Source of the DNA: Pseudomonadales bacterium
GTDB taxonomy: Bacteria; Pseudomonadota; Gammaproteobacteria; Pseudomonadales; Natronospirillaceae
Assembly: GCA_022968985.1 (NCBI GenBank)
Contig: JALJPK010000029.1
Coordinates: 4,449 to 39,543, forward strand
Direction of reading: 5' to 3'
Length of the DNA stretch: 35,095 bases
Shown one piece after another: positions 25,103-34,248 of the stretch. A program made the position numbers and the translations under genes. How positions within the stretch are numbered: the stretch's first letter is position 1; every line of letters begins with the position of its first letter. The notes below the pieces were generated by a model. That model made no database searches and had not been told where the DNA came from. It saw nothing but the letters and a program-made list of their open reading frames with translations.

Positions 25103-25414
25103 ATGAATATCCAAACAGATCATTTAGGTTTTTTAGAAGATTTAAATACTTGGTATGAGCAGGTTGCCTATTTTCTAGCCCATTTAGAAAATATTAAATT
25201 ATCCGATCAACACTTTGAAGTGATTTTTGCACTGCGAACGTTTTATCAAACCTTTGATTTGTCACCAGCCATGCGCCCACTTTGTAAGTTTTTAAAAGCC
25301 AAAATTGGCGCTGATAAAGCCAGTAGTATCTATTTAATGACATTATTTGGCCAATCTCCCGCCAAAATGGCCGCTAAATTAGCGGGCCTACCTAAACCGG
25401 ACAACTGTTTATGA
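25103..25414 (+). CDS. tusE: Sulfur relay protein TusE (DsrC family)
   Basis: TusE accepts sulfur from TusBCD and delivers it to MnmA bound to tRNA. The 103-aa protein shows the DsrC-family layout: ALRTFYQTFDLSPAMRPL in the middle and the C-terminal arm AGLPKPDNCL, with the active Cys as the penultimate residue (Cys102), as in E. coli TusE Cys108. Having tusE in the tusDCB operon puts the whole relay after TusA in one transcript. The start at 25103 lies one base after the tusB stop, and the end overlaps ybiB by ATGA. Confidence 0.92.
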   Translation: MNIQTDHLGFLEDLNTWYEQVAYFLAHLENIKLSDQHFEVIFALRTFYQTFDLSPAMRPLCKFLKAKIGADKASSIYLMTLFGQSPAKMAAKLAGLPKPDNCL

Positions 25415-26445
25415 TTGAATTTAAACATCACGAATATGAAGATGTTGAACACCCGTTTGCACAATACATACGAATTATTGGCAAAGGCAAAAATGGTGCT
25501 CGTCATTTAACTCAAATTGAATCCTATGACGCTATGAAAATGATCATCAACGGGCAGTTACTTGATGAACAGCTCGGTGCGTTTATGATGTTAATGCGCA
25601 TGAAAGAAGAATCAGCTGAAGAATTGGCGGGGTTTTGCCAAGCGATAAAAGATCAATTTAACAACCAAATAAGTAGCAATTTACACATTCACCCCGACTT
25701 TGACTGGCCTTGTTATGCGGGTAAAAAACGTCAATTACCTTGGTACTTATTAGCCGCATTAGCTTTAAGTGATAGCGGCTATAAAATATTTATGCACGGT
25801 TTTGATGGGCATACTATTGGGCGAATGTACGCTGAAAAAACACTAAACGCGCTAGGTATTGATACTGCAAAGTCAGTGCAACAAGCACAAACACAATTAC
25901 AAGAGTCAAACTTTTCATATCTTTGCCTGCGCTATATAAACCCCGCTATGGCTAATGTTATGAATAAACGTAACGTAATGGGCCTTCGTACTCCGGTGCA
26001 TACTCTTTGTCGTATGATTAACCCATTTAATGCCAAAAATGTATTACAGGGTATATTTCATCCGGCTTATCAAGGTGTACATCAAAAAGCCAATATCTTA
26101 TTGGGATACCCAAGCGCGTTAGTTTATAAAGGTGAAGGTGGTGAATTTGAACGTAATCCAGAAAGTAAACGTGAAGCGTATTTAGTCAAAGACTCAACTG
26201 AACATTCCATTGTATTTGATAAACTTTTAGAACGTCGCTTAGTAAAACCTAAAACATTAGATATAGAAGTATTAAAACGTGTTTGGCGCAGTAATCAGGC
26301 AGTGATTGGTGAGCAAGGGTTTGACTATGGTTTGCCCGCTATTATTGGATCAATTGAGTTGGCGTTATCAACCTGTATGTCTCAAGATCACGCCAAAACC
26401 AAAGCAGTACAAATCTGGAACAATCGCAACAAAAACAAAATTTAA
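25411..26445 (+). CDS. ybiB: YbiB/TrpD2-type nucleic-acid-binding protein
   Basis: Similar in fold to anthranilate phosphoribosyltransferase (TrpD). Characterised YbiB binds nucleic acids non-specifically and is linked to the SOS response in E. coli. Here 344 aa start with HPFAQYIRIIGKGKNGARHLT, followed by the four-helix segment (MMLMRMKEESAEELAGF), the HGFDGHTIGRMYAEK loop in place of the phosphoribosyl-diphosphate site, NPFNAKNVLQGIFHPAY and GYPSALVYKGEGGEFERNP. It is the last gene of the five-gene ATGA-coupled operon. A direct link to sulfur relay is unknown; the coupling may only reflect shared regulation. Confidence 0.88.
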   Translation: MIEFKHHEYEDVEHPFAQYIRIIGKGKNGARHLTQIESYDAMKMIINGQLLDEQLGAFMMLMRMKEESAEELAGFCQAIKDQFNNQISSNLHIHPDFDWPCYAGKKRQLPWYLLAALALSDSGYKIFMHGFDGHTIGRMYAEKTLNALGIDTAKSVQQAQTQLQESNFSYLCLRYINPAMANVMNKRNVMGLRTPVHTLCRMINPFNAKNVLQGIFHPAYQGVHQKANILLGYPSALVYKGEGGEFERNPESKREAYLVKDSTEHSIVFDKLLERRLVKPKTLDIEVLKRVWRSNQAVIGEQGFDYGLPAIIGSIELALSTCMSQDHAKTKAVQIWNNRNKNKI

Positions 26446-26458
26446 TGTATAGATCGTT

Positions 26459-26749
26459 TTACCCTTGCCATCGGTCAATCGGCCTTCCATTTACTTCATA
26501 AACTTCAATATTATACAGACAGTCAGACTGCCTAAGACTGTCTTGTAATGCTGTTTCCAGCAAATCAATTTGTTCAAACTTACCTTGAATTAAAGGTAAT
26601 TCAATTGATAAATGGGCGTCTGATTTTTCTAATAATACGCCATCATTTGTTCGCTTAACGCTCATTTTTAATTGCTGAGCCAACGCTTTAATTGCTGATT
26701 TTGTTAACGTACCAACCAAAACGGTGCCTGATATTTGAAATTTAGCCAT
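26459..26749 (-). CDS. Unrecognised 96-aa protein
   Basis: A compact soluble protein (AKFQISGTVLVGTLTKSAIKALAQQLKMSV at the start, split over a strand and a helix; VYEVNGRPIDRWQG at the end). The pattern suggests a small two-layer alpha/beta domain. I do not recognise the family. It converges with ybiB with only 13 bases between the stops and no visible terminator, and it diverges from the GH9 gene. Confidence 0.6.
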   Translation of the reverse strand: MAKFQISGTVLVGTLTKSAIKALAQQLKMSVKRTNDGVLLEKSDAHLSIELPLIQGKFEQIDLLETALQDSLRQSDCLYNIEVYEVNGRPIDRWQG

Positions 26750-26866
26750 ATAACACTAATTAACTCTGAATTTATGGGGTTCATGAATTGCTAAAACGAT
26801 TGGAAACAGGTACATTTTGCACCAATTTTCAATCACTATTTATTAACTACCAATAACGGAGACATT

Positions 26867-29332
26867 ATGATTCGCCTTAGCACTGTTGCCGCGACAAGCT
26901 TACTTTTATTAAGCGCATGCCAATCCACCAAGGATAACATTGACACGGCTGTAGAAATAAAACAGCCTGATACTAAATCAACTTTAAATGAAGTCAATAA
27001 AAATATTAATTGCCCAGTTACGTCAATTAAGGACGAAACTGAAGAAGAGCAAGAAATTGATCTACGAGAATATATTGCCCCAACTAATGTAGTGATTGAT
27101 ACAACCGGTTCTGAAGTATTTAAAATGGTGTTTACTAAAACACCGGAAGCATTATGGAGCAAAAAACGTATTATTGGTCAATCGTTACCAGATGAAACGG
27201 GTTACCGTTTATGGGATGAGATTGATAATGGCTGTGAATGGGACGATGCTGAGATGTTTAAAATCAACTCTCAAATCAAATTACCTTATGGTCGTAAATT
27301 ATTATCGGTAGATATTGAAGTTTCCGAAGATCACATAGTGGCCTGGGGTGGCAGTAAAATCATCCAATTCCAAGTTAATGGTAAAGAGCTAGTGCCCGCT
27401 ACTGATGATAATGGTTTGCCTGTTTTTGAATTATCCTATGGTGATGACGGAAAGGGATTTGTTTTTAACGATTCTGGCCAATATTGGTTTGAAGTACCTA
27501 AAGGTATGACTGACATTGCTTTTGTAAATATTATGGCTGCAGGTGCCACTAACTATGATGTAACCATTAAAAATTACACATTTTATGCATGGGAAGAAGA
27601 AGATTTACGTAAAGAAAAATATTTATTACACGCCGATCGCCATGGTTATTTACCTGATTTTAATAAACGAATTGTAGTAGAAGCACAAGCATGGATGGAC
27701 TTAGAATCTTTCCCTATTAATTTACGTTCAAAAACCAATAAAGACAATGTGCAATTAGAAAATATTATTTCAACGCAGGCACATGCTTCATCCGGTCGTC
27801 CGTTAACAGTCGTTGATTTTGACCAATTTACAGCTGAAGATTTCTACACAATAATTATGAAGCCGGTTAAATCGATTAAAAAATCAAAATTAACCACTAG
27901 TAACTTTAAAATATTCCAACAAGCTGAGCATATAGCAGAATATCGTGACAGTGCTTGGTCTGCATTTTGGTGGTTAACCGATGGTGAACAAGGACCTTAT
28001 GGTTCAATCCATGAACAAGATTTAGTGGCAAAAGTATTTGAATCAGATAAAACCATGGATGTTCGTGGTGGTTGGTTTGACGCGGGTGATTATGGCAAAT
28101 ACTCAGTTAATGGCGCTTGGTCAACCACATTAGGTTTGATGGCTTATATGTATGAGCCTGACGCTTACGATTTTGCTATTGCAGCTAATGCGGATAAAAC
28201 TTACCCGGTTGCCAATCATTCTCCACAAAGAGCCGATGCGTTATCTATTTTGAAATACGAGTTAGATTTCCTATTAAAAATGCAAAATGAAACAGGAGCA
28301 GTTCATCATAAAACAGCCACTGCTAGCTGGCCGTCGCTTGCTTTAACACCACAAGCTGACAACAATATTAAAACAGTATTACCCGTATCCACTACTGCTT
28401 CTGCTGATTTTGCAACCACCATGTTTTTAGCGTCACAAGTGTATTCTCAATCAGAATTAGAATCAGACAAAATACAGGCAACCGTTTATTTAAAAGCGGC
28501 ATTAGCAGCTTATGATTGGCTTCAAGCCACTCCTGAAATAGTGATGGTACAAGATCGTTATGACAATGTTGAATATGGTGGACCTTATACTGACTCTAAA
28601 GATACTGATGAGCGTTTATTAGCGGATATTGCAATGTGGTCGTATACAAAAAATCTTGTATTACATGATTCAATTCAAACTCGTTTAAAAGAAGTAGCCG
28701 TATTAGATCGTTTTGGTGACCCGGTACCTGATTGGCGTGAAACCAATTTTATGGCTTTATTTTTATACGCTTTAAATGACAGTGCCGATTTATCAACTCG
28801 TTTATTCGTAATTGAACAACTTGAAAAATTTGGTCAACAACAAATAGCTTTACAAGCTAACTCACCTTGGATGATTGGTATAGCAGGTGAAAAAGATCAA
28901 ATGAACTGGGGTTCAAATGGGATTATTTCAACTGTTGCCCTTGAGCAACTGTGGATTTACAAACTAACAGGTAAACGTGATTATTTGGAATCCGCTTATG
29001 ATATGAGCCATTGGTTTTTTGGTTTAAATCCTGTATCAATGGATTTCATAACAGGTAAATATTCAGTTCAACCACAATGGCCACATTTCAGACCTTTAAC
29101 ATCTGAAGCCCTTAAAAAACCTTATGGTTTATTAGTAGGCGGACCCAATTCAGTTGAACTTAAAGGTGATACAGCTGCTGCCGTTTTACAAAACTTAGCG
29201 CCTATGCGAGTGTATGTGGATCATGAAGATTCTTGGGCAACCAATGAAATTGCAATTAATTGGCAGGTGTCTTTTGCAAGTTACATGACATTGTTAGATC
29301 ACTATTTACGTAATCGTGATAGGAATTTCTAG
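26867..29332 (+). CDS. GH9-family glycoside hydrolase lipoprotein
   Basis: A secreted, lipid-anchored enzyme of glycoside hydrolase family 9, which attacks beta-1,4-glucans and related beta-linked polymers by inversion. A lipobox (LLSAC, Cys18) is followed by about 340 residues of beta-rich accessory domains, including an Ig-like domain typical of GH9 N-termini. The (alpha/alpha)6 catalytic domain follows. Its hallmarks are GWFDAGDYGKY (near residue 403-413, with catalytic base Asp), SYxxG-like WFFGLNPVS (about 715) and YVDHEDSWATNEIAINW (about 783-800, with the catalytic acid Glu). There is no dockerin or obvious cellulose-binding module. Endo or exo action and substrate cannot be told from the sequence. 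GGAG lies seven bases before the ATG. It is a single-gene unit with its own terminator, and no transporter or other carbohydrate gene is adjacent. Confidence 0.88.
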   Translation: MIRLSTVAATSLLLLSACQSTKDNIDTAVEIKQPDTKSTLNEVNKNINCPVTSIKDETEEEQEIDLREYIAPTNVVIDTTGSEVFKMVFTKTPEALWSKKRIIGQSLPDETGYRLWDEIDNGCEWDDAEMFKINSQIKLPYGRKLLSVDIEVSEDHIVAWGGSKIIQFQVNGKELVPATDDNGLPVFELSYGDDGKGFVFNDSGQYWFEVPKGMTDIAFVNIMAAGATNYDVTIKNYTFYAWEEEDLRKEKYLLHADRHGYLPDFNKRIVVEAQAWMDLESFPINLRSKTNKDNVQLENIISTQAHASSGRPLTVVDFDQFTAEDFYTIIMKPVKSIKKSKLTTSNFKIFQQAEHIAEYRDSAWSAFWWLTDGEQGPYGSIHEQDLVAKVFESDKTMDVRGGWFDAGDYGKYSVNGAWSTTLGLMAYMYEPDAYDFAIAANADKTYPVANHSPQRADALSILKYELDFLLKMQNETGAVHHKTATASWPSLALTPQADNNIKTVLPVSTTASADFATTMFLASQVYSQSELESDKIQATVYLKAALAAYDWLQATPEIVMVQDRYDNVEYGGPYTDSKDTDERLLADIAMWSYTKNLVLHDSIQTRLKEVAVLDRFGDPVPDWRETNFMALFLYALNDSADLSTRLFVIEQLEKFGQQQIALQANSPWMIGIAGEKDQMNWGSNGIISTVALEQLWIYKLTGKRDYLESAYDMSHWFFGLNPVSMDFITGKYSVQPQWPHFRPLTSEALKKPYGLLVGGPNSVELKGDTAAAVLQNLAPMRVYVDHEDSWATNEIAINWQVSFASYMTLLDHYLRNRDRNF

Positions 29333-29346
29333 TCGATTCGAATAAA

Positions 29347-29378
29347 TAAAAACGCACTTTTATAAGTGCGTTTTTTTT
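29347..29378 (+). terminator. Rho-independent terminator of the GH9 gene
   Basis: AACGCACTT and AAGTGCGTT form a perfect 9-bp stem with a four-base loop, extended by A/T pairs and followed by a T run. It begins about 15 bases after the stop. Confidence 0.92.
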
Positions 29379-29382
29379 GTTT

Positions 29383-29771
29383 ATTATTTAGTAGGATCCT
29401 CTTCTTTTTTAACTTTAATCGTTTTTAACCTGTGAAACTACCAGTGCTCGGTAATAGTCATTTATTATCAGTCACAATCTTTAGGTTAATCTGACCCTAG
29501 GCTAATTAGATACTTAATTTTAATTCACCTACATTCAACAAATCACTTCAAACCACATTAATCTAATTTGATTAACACAATTTTAATTTGCCTAGTTAAT
29601 TACTAATTTAGTGGATTTGTTCGTTTTAGATGAGGATTGATACTTTTAATATTAACTTTGAAACAGTAATAAATCGGGGTCGAAGTTTTTAAAAAATGGG
29701 TGTAATAATGCAGGGATTTAACAATAATGATAAGAGCCATTATTTTGAAAATATAATAACTAAATAATTTT
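29383..29771. other. Intergenic region with no gene seen
   Basis: This 389-bp AT-rich stretch lies between the GH9 terminator and the stop of the 119-aa gene. A 63-codon minus-strand frame exists but is rich in Ile/Tyr/Lys with no recognisable pattern, and I do not call it. Confidence 0.45.
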
Positions 29772-30131
29772 TTATTTTTGAAGAAGAGTATCAATATTCC
29801 ATTGATTAAATATTCGATCTTCTACTCTTTTTATTTTTAAAAATTGCGAATCTAATAATATTAAGAAGTTAAACATGATTTCAATCTCGTCTTCTTGTTT
29901 GATTTGTTCAAACTCTAAAACGAATGTTGCTGCTTTTAAACTTTTTACTTTTACAAGCAACTCAAACCCTTTGCCTTCAAAATAATCATCAGTAAACACA
30001 TAAAGACTTTGTGCACTCACAATTCTGTCTTGAAATTGTAAATTCCAAGTTCTTTGCCATTTAGTTGCACTAAGGCGGCGTTTTGCTGGAACAATTGATT
30101 CCATCTCAAGGGGTTTGCATTGTGCCATCAT
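29772..30131 (-). CDS. Unrecognised 119-aa protein
   Basis: A soluble protein with an opening RRLSATKWQRTWNLQF and strands such as GFELLVKVKSL and AATFVLEFEQI. A double Arg followed by a beta-rich body loosely recalls PilZ domains, but the expected RxxxR and (D/N)xSxxG motifs are not present, so I do not assign that family. Two consecutive ATG codons begin it, with a weak ribosome site. It lies downstream of hrpA on the same strand, about 240 bases past the hrpA stop, and could be cotranscribed. Confidence 0.5.
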   Translation of the reverse strand: MMAQCKPLEMESIVPAKRRLSATKWQRTWNLQFQDRIVSAQSLYVFTDDYFEGKGFELLVKVKSLKAATFVLEFEQIKQEDEIEIMFNFLILLDSQFLKIKRVEDRIFNQWNIDTLLQK

Positions 30132-30373
30132 TACAATACCAACTTTTTAAATTAATTGTTAATATGACTGTATTTTTATTAATATATCATTCAAATCTCT
30201 AATGTATTAAGAGGTTTGAATGACTGTTATGTTTAGTATGGTTAACATTTCACAATATTGCTAGTATATTTTATTACCAGATTAAAAAAAGTTGCTTGTA
30301 TCTTCGGTAAAATCTAACTCTATTTCGTCTAAAAGCAAAAAACTGTTTTAAATTAGATTCATTTAGCAACATG

Positions 30374-33300
30374 TTAAATGGCAATTTTTTGTTGAATCTC
30401 AGCCCAGAATTTATCCAATCGTTTATATGAAATGGGATATTGAGTTTTGATTGTTTGTGCAAATAAAGAAATTCGGTACTCCTCCAACATCCAACGAAAC
30501 CCCTCTAATTCTGGGATAAAACGCTGCTGTTCATTTAACTGGTTTTGCATTTTTTGATATTGCACCCAATATTGATTCAATTGATCGACCCAATTTTGCT
30601 CTTTAGATGTGACAGCACTATGACGCTCTAAACGCATTTGACATGCCTTTAAATATCGGGCTAATTGATCAAAATGCTCTACCGGGGTTTGCTGAATAAA
30701 ATCGGGGTAAATCAAGTGATTAACCTGGGTTTTTACATCAGAGAATACATAGGCTAATGCAAATGACATTTTACCTTTTAAGGTTTTATTGATTTTATGG
30801 TGCAGATTTAATATTTCATTCAGTTGTTTGGATAATTTTTGCGCGTGATCATCTAAATTATTTTTAACATTTAACAAAATGCTTTGATACGCCTTTTGAT
30901 CATAAGCCATACCCACCTCTTGCATATTGGCGGCACGTTGCAAACTTGCCATTAATATATCATCACTTAATTGCTTGGCTTGACCAAATGGCGCGTAATA
31001 TAACGCTGTTTGTTTCCATTTTGGTAATGCATTAATAATCGCTTTATGCATCGAAACTGTGTCATGTTTTAACAGTAATAAAATTGACTGTTTATGCTGG
31101 TTTTGAGCATGGAATTTATCGCCTAATGCCTGTAAATGCAGGGTTTGTTTCTCTACCACTAACGCTTGATAACGTTTAATTTGAATACCAGCATGATTAA
31201 CCATTATTTCAGATTTGATCGTTTCATTTGGAAACGAAAATGCCATGGACTTATTTTGATGGCCAAACTGTTTGGTTTTAGCTGAAGGCTGTTGTATTGC
31301 TAGGTTTTTGAATTTAGCAATAAGTGTATCCAGGTCGTCACCTTTTGCTAAACTTTTACCCTCTTCATCAACCACATTGATATTAAAACGATGATGTTGT
31401 TCTAACTTATCGTTCTGCCATTGATCCGGTTCAATTAAAAACCCCGATTTATAACGCACTTTTTCGGCTAATTGTGAGGTTAGAGATTGAGATTTATCTG
31501 GATTGGAATTTAGAAACTCTTGCACAAAATCTGGTACTGGAACAAATAATTTCCTTAAGTTTTTAGGTAATGCTTTAATTAAAGCCACACATTTTTCTTT
31601 TACTAGTCCCGGAACCAACCACTCTAAAGCCTGACGATTTAGCTGAGTTAATACGGCACTTGGAACGGTGATAGTCACCCCATCGTATTTTTGACCAGGT
31701 GAAAACGCGTATTCAAGAGGCAACGTCATATGGTTGTATTGTAAGTGGTCAGGGTAATCAAACTCGGTAATACCATGTTCAGACTGAGCAGTTAATATTT
31801 TTTGAGTTAAACGGATATGTTCTTCATTTACTTTGTTTTTTATCCATTTATGGAAACTGATGCCATTATTGATATCTTCAGGTAATTTTTGATCATAAAA
31901 ATCAAATAACCACTGATCATCCACTAATATATCGCGTTTTCGAGCTTTTGCTTCTAATGCTTCAACCAACTCTATTTGTTCTATATTGTGTTTAATAATT
32001 TTACAATTAGACTCAAACTGTTGCTCAACTAAACCCTGCCTAATAAAAATTTCACGACTGATTTTTGCATCGATTTTGTTGTATTGTACTTTACGATTGG
32101 CAACAATAATTAAACCAAATAACGTGACTTTGGCCGAAGCTAATACTTGAGACTGTTTTTTTGACCAATGGGGTTCACTGTATTGAATATTCACTAAATC
32201 TTTTGCTAACGGTTCAATCCACTTAGGGTCAATTTTAGCCACTAATCTTGCATACAGCTGATTAGTTTCCATCAACTGCCCCGCTACAATCCACTTATGA
32301 TTACGCTTTTTAGTGAGGGTTGATGGGTGAATCATACATAAACGATTTCGAGCGGCCATGAATTGATTTTTTTCATAAAACGTGGCGCACTGAGATAAAT
32401 AACCGGTTAATAATGATTGATGTACAACATCATAACTAGCAGCTGAATCATTTTTCTTCCAACCCATGGATTTAAAACTTGATAATAATTGATGATGGAT
32501 ATCTCTCCATTCACGCATTCTTAAATAATGTAAGAAGTGTTTTTTACAGTATTTGCGTAACTGATTCTGGCTTAACTCTTGGCGTTGTTGCTCAAAACGA
32601 TTCCACAAATTAACAAACGAAATAAAATCCGAATCTGGATCTGCATCTAACATATGCGCTTGTTTAGAGACTTCTTTTTTGTCTTGCGGAAATTCTCTTG
32701 GATCTTGAATCGAAAGTCCTGCAACTATGATACTGATTTCATTTAAACAATTATTCTTTTGCGCTTGAATTAAAATACGCGCAAGTCTTGGGTCAATCGG
32801 TAATTTACTTAACGTATGCCCTATTTGGGTGACTTGGAGTGATTGGGTTACGGCCCCTAATTCAAATAATAATCGGTAACCATCTCTAATTAATCTAGAA
32901 TCGGGTGCTTGTAGAAAATCAAACGCTTCAATGTCACCTAATTTTAAATGATGGGTTTGTAATATAACTGCGGCTAAGTTAGTTCTTAATATTTCTGGTT
33001 CAGTAAATTCATCACGCGCATTAAATGAATCTTCATCATAAAGACGTACACACAACCCTGGCGCAATACGACCACAACGACCGGCACGTTGATTGGCACT
33101 GGCTCGTGAGATATCTTCTATAGGCAATTGTTGTACTTTGCTTTTAATAGAATAACGTGACATTCGTACTAAACCAGAGTCAATCACATAATGAATACCC
33201 GGTACTGTTAACGATGTTTCAGCTACGTTAGTAGACAATACAATACGTCTTGAGCCATTTGGCTTAAATATTTTTTGTTGTTCTGACTGACTTAATCTTG

Positions 33301-34237
33301 CATACAGCGGTAGGACATCAATTCCTTTTAATTGTGATTTTCTAAGTAGTTCACTGGCCTCACGAATCTCTCGTTCACCAGGTAAAAACACCAAAAAGCT
33401 GCCGCCTTTTTGTAATGTCTCACCTTTTCGTTCTTTGTCAAACACATATTGAACGGCACTTAATATTTGATCGGATAAGTTGCCATCAAAATGTTCACAA
33501 TAATCAATATCGACAGGAAAACTACGCCCAGACACTTCAACAGTAGGGGCATTATTAAAGTGTTTTGAAAAACGCTGAACGTCGATGGTTGCAGAAGTAA
33601 TAATGATTTTTAAATCAGGGCGTTTTGGTAATACATGTTTGATAAATCCTAAAATAAAATCAATATTTAGACTGCGCTCATGTGCTTCGTCAATAATAAT
33701 ACAGTCGTATTGATTTAAAAAACGATCGTATTGGAACTCACTTAATAAAATGCCGTCTGTCATTAATTTAATAAGTGTATGATCATCAGTTTTATCTGAA
33801 AATCTCACTTGAGAACCTACTTGCTGACCAAATTCAACGTTTAATTCTTCACACAAACGCAGCGCCACGTTATGTGCTGCGATTCTTCTTGGTTGAGTGT
33901 GCCCTATTCTCCCTTTTATACCCAACCCTGCTTCTAAGCACATTTTGGGGATCTGAGTAGTTTTACCTGAGCCCGTTTCTCCCGCAATGATAACCACTTG
34001 ATTATTTTTAATTAATTCAATGATTTCATCTCTACGCGCACTGACAGGTAAGTCTTCGTTGTATTGTATTTTGGGAATGTTTTTTTGTTTTTGAGCCACT
34101 ATTTCTAATGAACGTTCGAAACGATCAACAAAAATTTGTGTAGGTTCATCTAATTTTTTAGCTTGTTGGGTCAGCCAAAACTGGTCTTGTTTTAAGCAGC
34201 GAGATATCGCTAACTCTAATTGTTTGTCTAATATCAT
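30374..34237 (-). CDS. hrpA: ATP-dependent RNA helicase HrpA (DEAH box)
   Basis: A large DEAH/RHA helicase acting on RNA in the cytosol; recent work links HrpA to resolving stalled ribosomes. 1287 aa against 1300 in E. coli. Motif I is GETGSGKT at residues 86-93, motif II DEAH at 183-186, motif III SAT at 215-217 and motif VI QRAGRCGR at 383-390. The winged-helix/ratchet (HA2), OB and the long C-terminal HrpA-specific region (DUF3418-type, ending FRWMLEEYRISLFAQTIK) follow. No damage is visible. The start is 11 bases after the stop of the solute-binding protein gene, so both may share a transcript even though their jobs differ. The ribosome site before the ATG is weak. Confidence 0.95.
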   Translation of the reverse strand: MILDKQLELAISRCLKQDQFWLTQQAKKLDEPTQIFVDRFERSLEIVAQKQKNIPKIQYNEDLPVSARRDEIIELIKNNQVVIIAGETGSGKTTQIPKMCLEAGLGIKGRIGHTQPRRIAAHNVALRLCEELNVEFGQQVGSQVRFSDKTDDHTLIKLMTDGILLSEFQYDRFLNQYDCIIIDEAHERSLNIDFILGFIKHVLPKRPDLKIIITSATIDVQRFSKHFNNAPTVEVSGRSFPVDIDYCEHFDGNLSDQILSAVQYVFDKERKGETLQKGGSFLVFLPGEREIREASELLRKSQLKGIDVLPLYARLSQSEQQKIFKPNGSRRIVLSTNVAETSLTVPGIHYVIDSGLVRMSRYSIKSKVQQLPIEDISRASANQRAGRCGRIAPGLCVRLYDEDSFNARDEFTEPEILRTNLAAVILQTHHLKLGDIEAFDFLQAPDSRLIRDGYRLLFELGAVTQSLQVTQIGHTLSKLPIDPRLARILIQAQKNNCLNEISIIVAGLSIQDPREFPQDKKEVSKQAHMLDADPDSDFISFVNLWNRFEQQRQELSQNQLRKYCKKHFLHYLRMREWRDIHHQLLSSFKSMGWKKNDSAASYDVVHQSLLTGYLSQCATFYEKNQFMAARNRLCMIHPSTLTKKRNHKWIVAGQLMETNQLYARLVAKIDPKWIEPLAKDLVNIQYSEPHWSKKQSQVLASAKVTLFGLIIVANRKVQYNKIDAKISREIFIRQGLVEQQFESNCKIIKHNIEQIELVEALEAKARKRDILVDDQWLFDFYDQKLPEDINNGISFHKWIKNKVNEEHIRLTQKILTAQSEHGITEFDYPDHLQYNHMTLPLEYAFSPGQKYDGVTITVPSAVLTQLNRQALEWLVPGLVKEKCVALIKALPKNLRKLFVPVPDFVQEFLNSNPDKSQSLTSQLAEKVRYKSGFLIEPDQWQNDKLEQHHRFNINVVDEEGKSLAKGDDLDTLIAKFKNLAIQQPSAKTKQFGHQNKSMAFSFPNETIKSEIMVNHAGIQIKRYQALVVEKQTLHLQALGDKFHAQNQHKQSILLLLKHDTVSMHKAIINALPKWKQTALYYAPFGQAKQLSDDILMASLQRAANMQEVGMAYDQKAYQSILLNVKNNLDDHAQKLSKQLNEILNLHHKINKTLKGKMSFALAYVFSDVKTQVNHLIYPDFIQQTPVEHFDQLARYLKACQMRLERHSAVTSKEQNWVDQLNQYWVQYQKMQNQLNEQQRFIPELEGFRWMLEEYRISLFAQTIKTQYPISYKRLDKFWAEIQQKIAI

Positions 34238-34248
34238 AAAAACTTAAA

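Noticed and set aside
26516-26527. Further MITE end (ACAGACAGTCAG) near 26.5 kb
   Set aside because: It lies inside a coding frame and the similarity stops after about ten bases; taken as chance.
26801-26825. Possible sigma-54 promoter before the GH9 gene (GG...GC pattern)
   Set aside because: GG and GC are eight bases apart instead of the required ten, and the rest of the consensus is poor.
29603-29794. 63-codon minus-strand frame after the GH9 terminator
   Set aside because: It overlaps the end of the 119-aa gene, is rich in Ile, Tyr and Lys, and shows no motif.
29772-30131. PilZ domain in the 119-aa protein
   Set aside because: A double Arg near the start is suggestive, but the RxxxR and (D/N)xSxxG motifs needed for cyclic di-GMP binding are missing.
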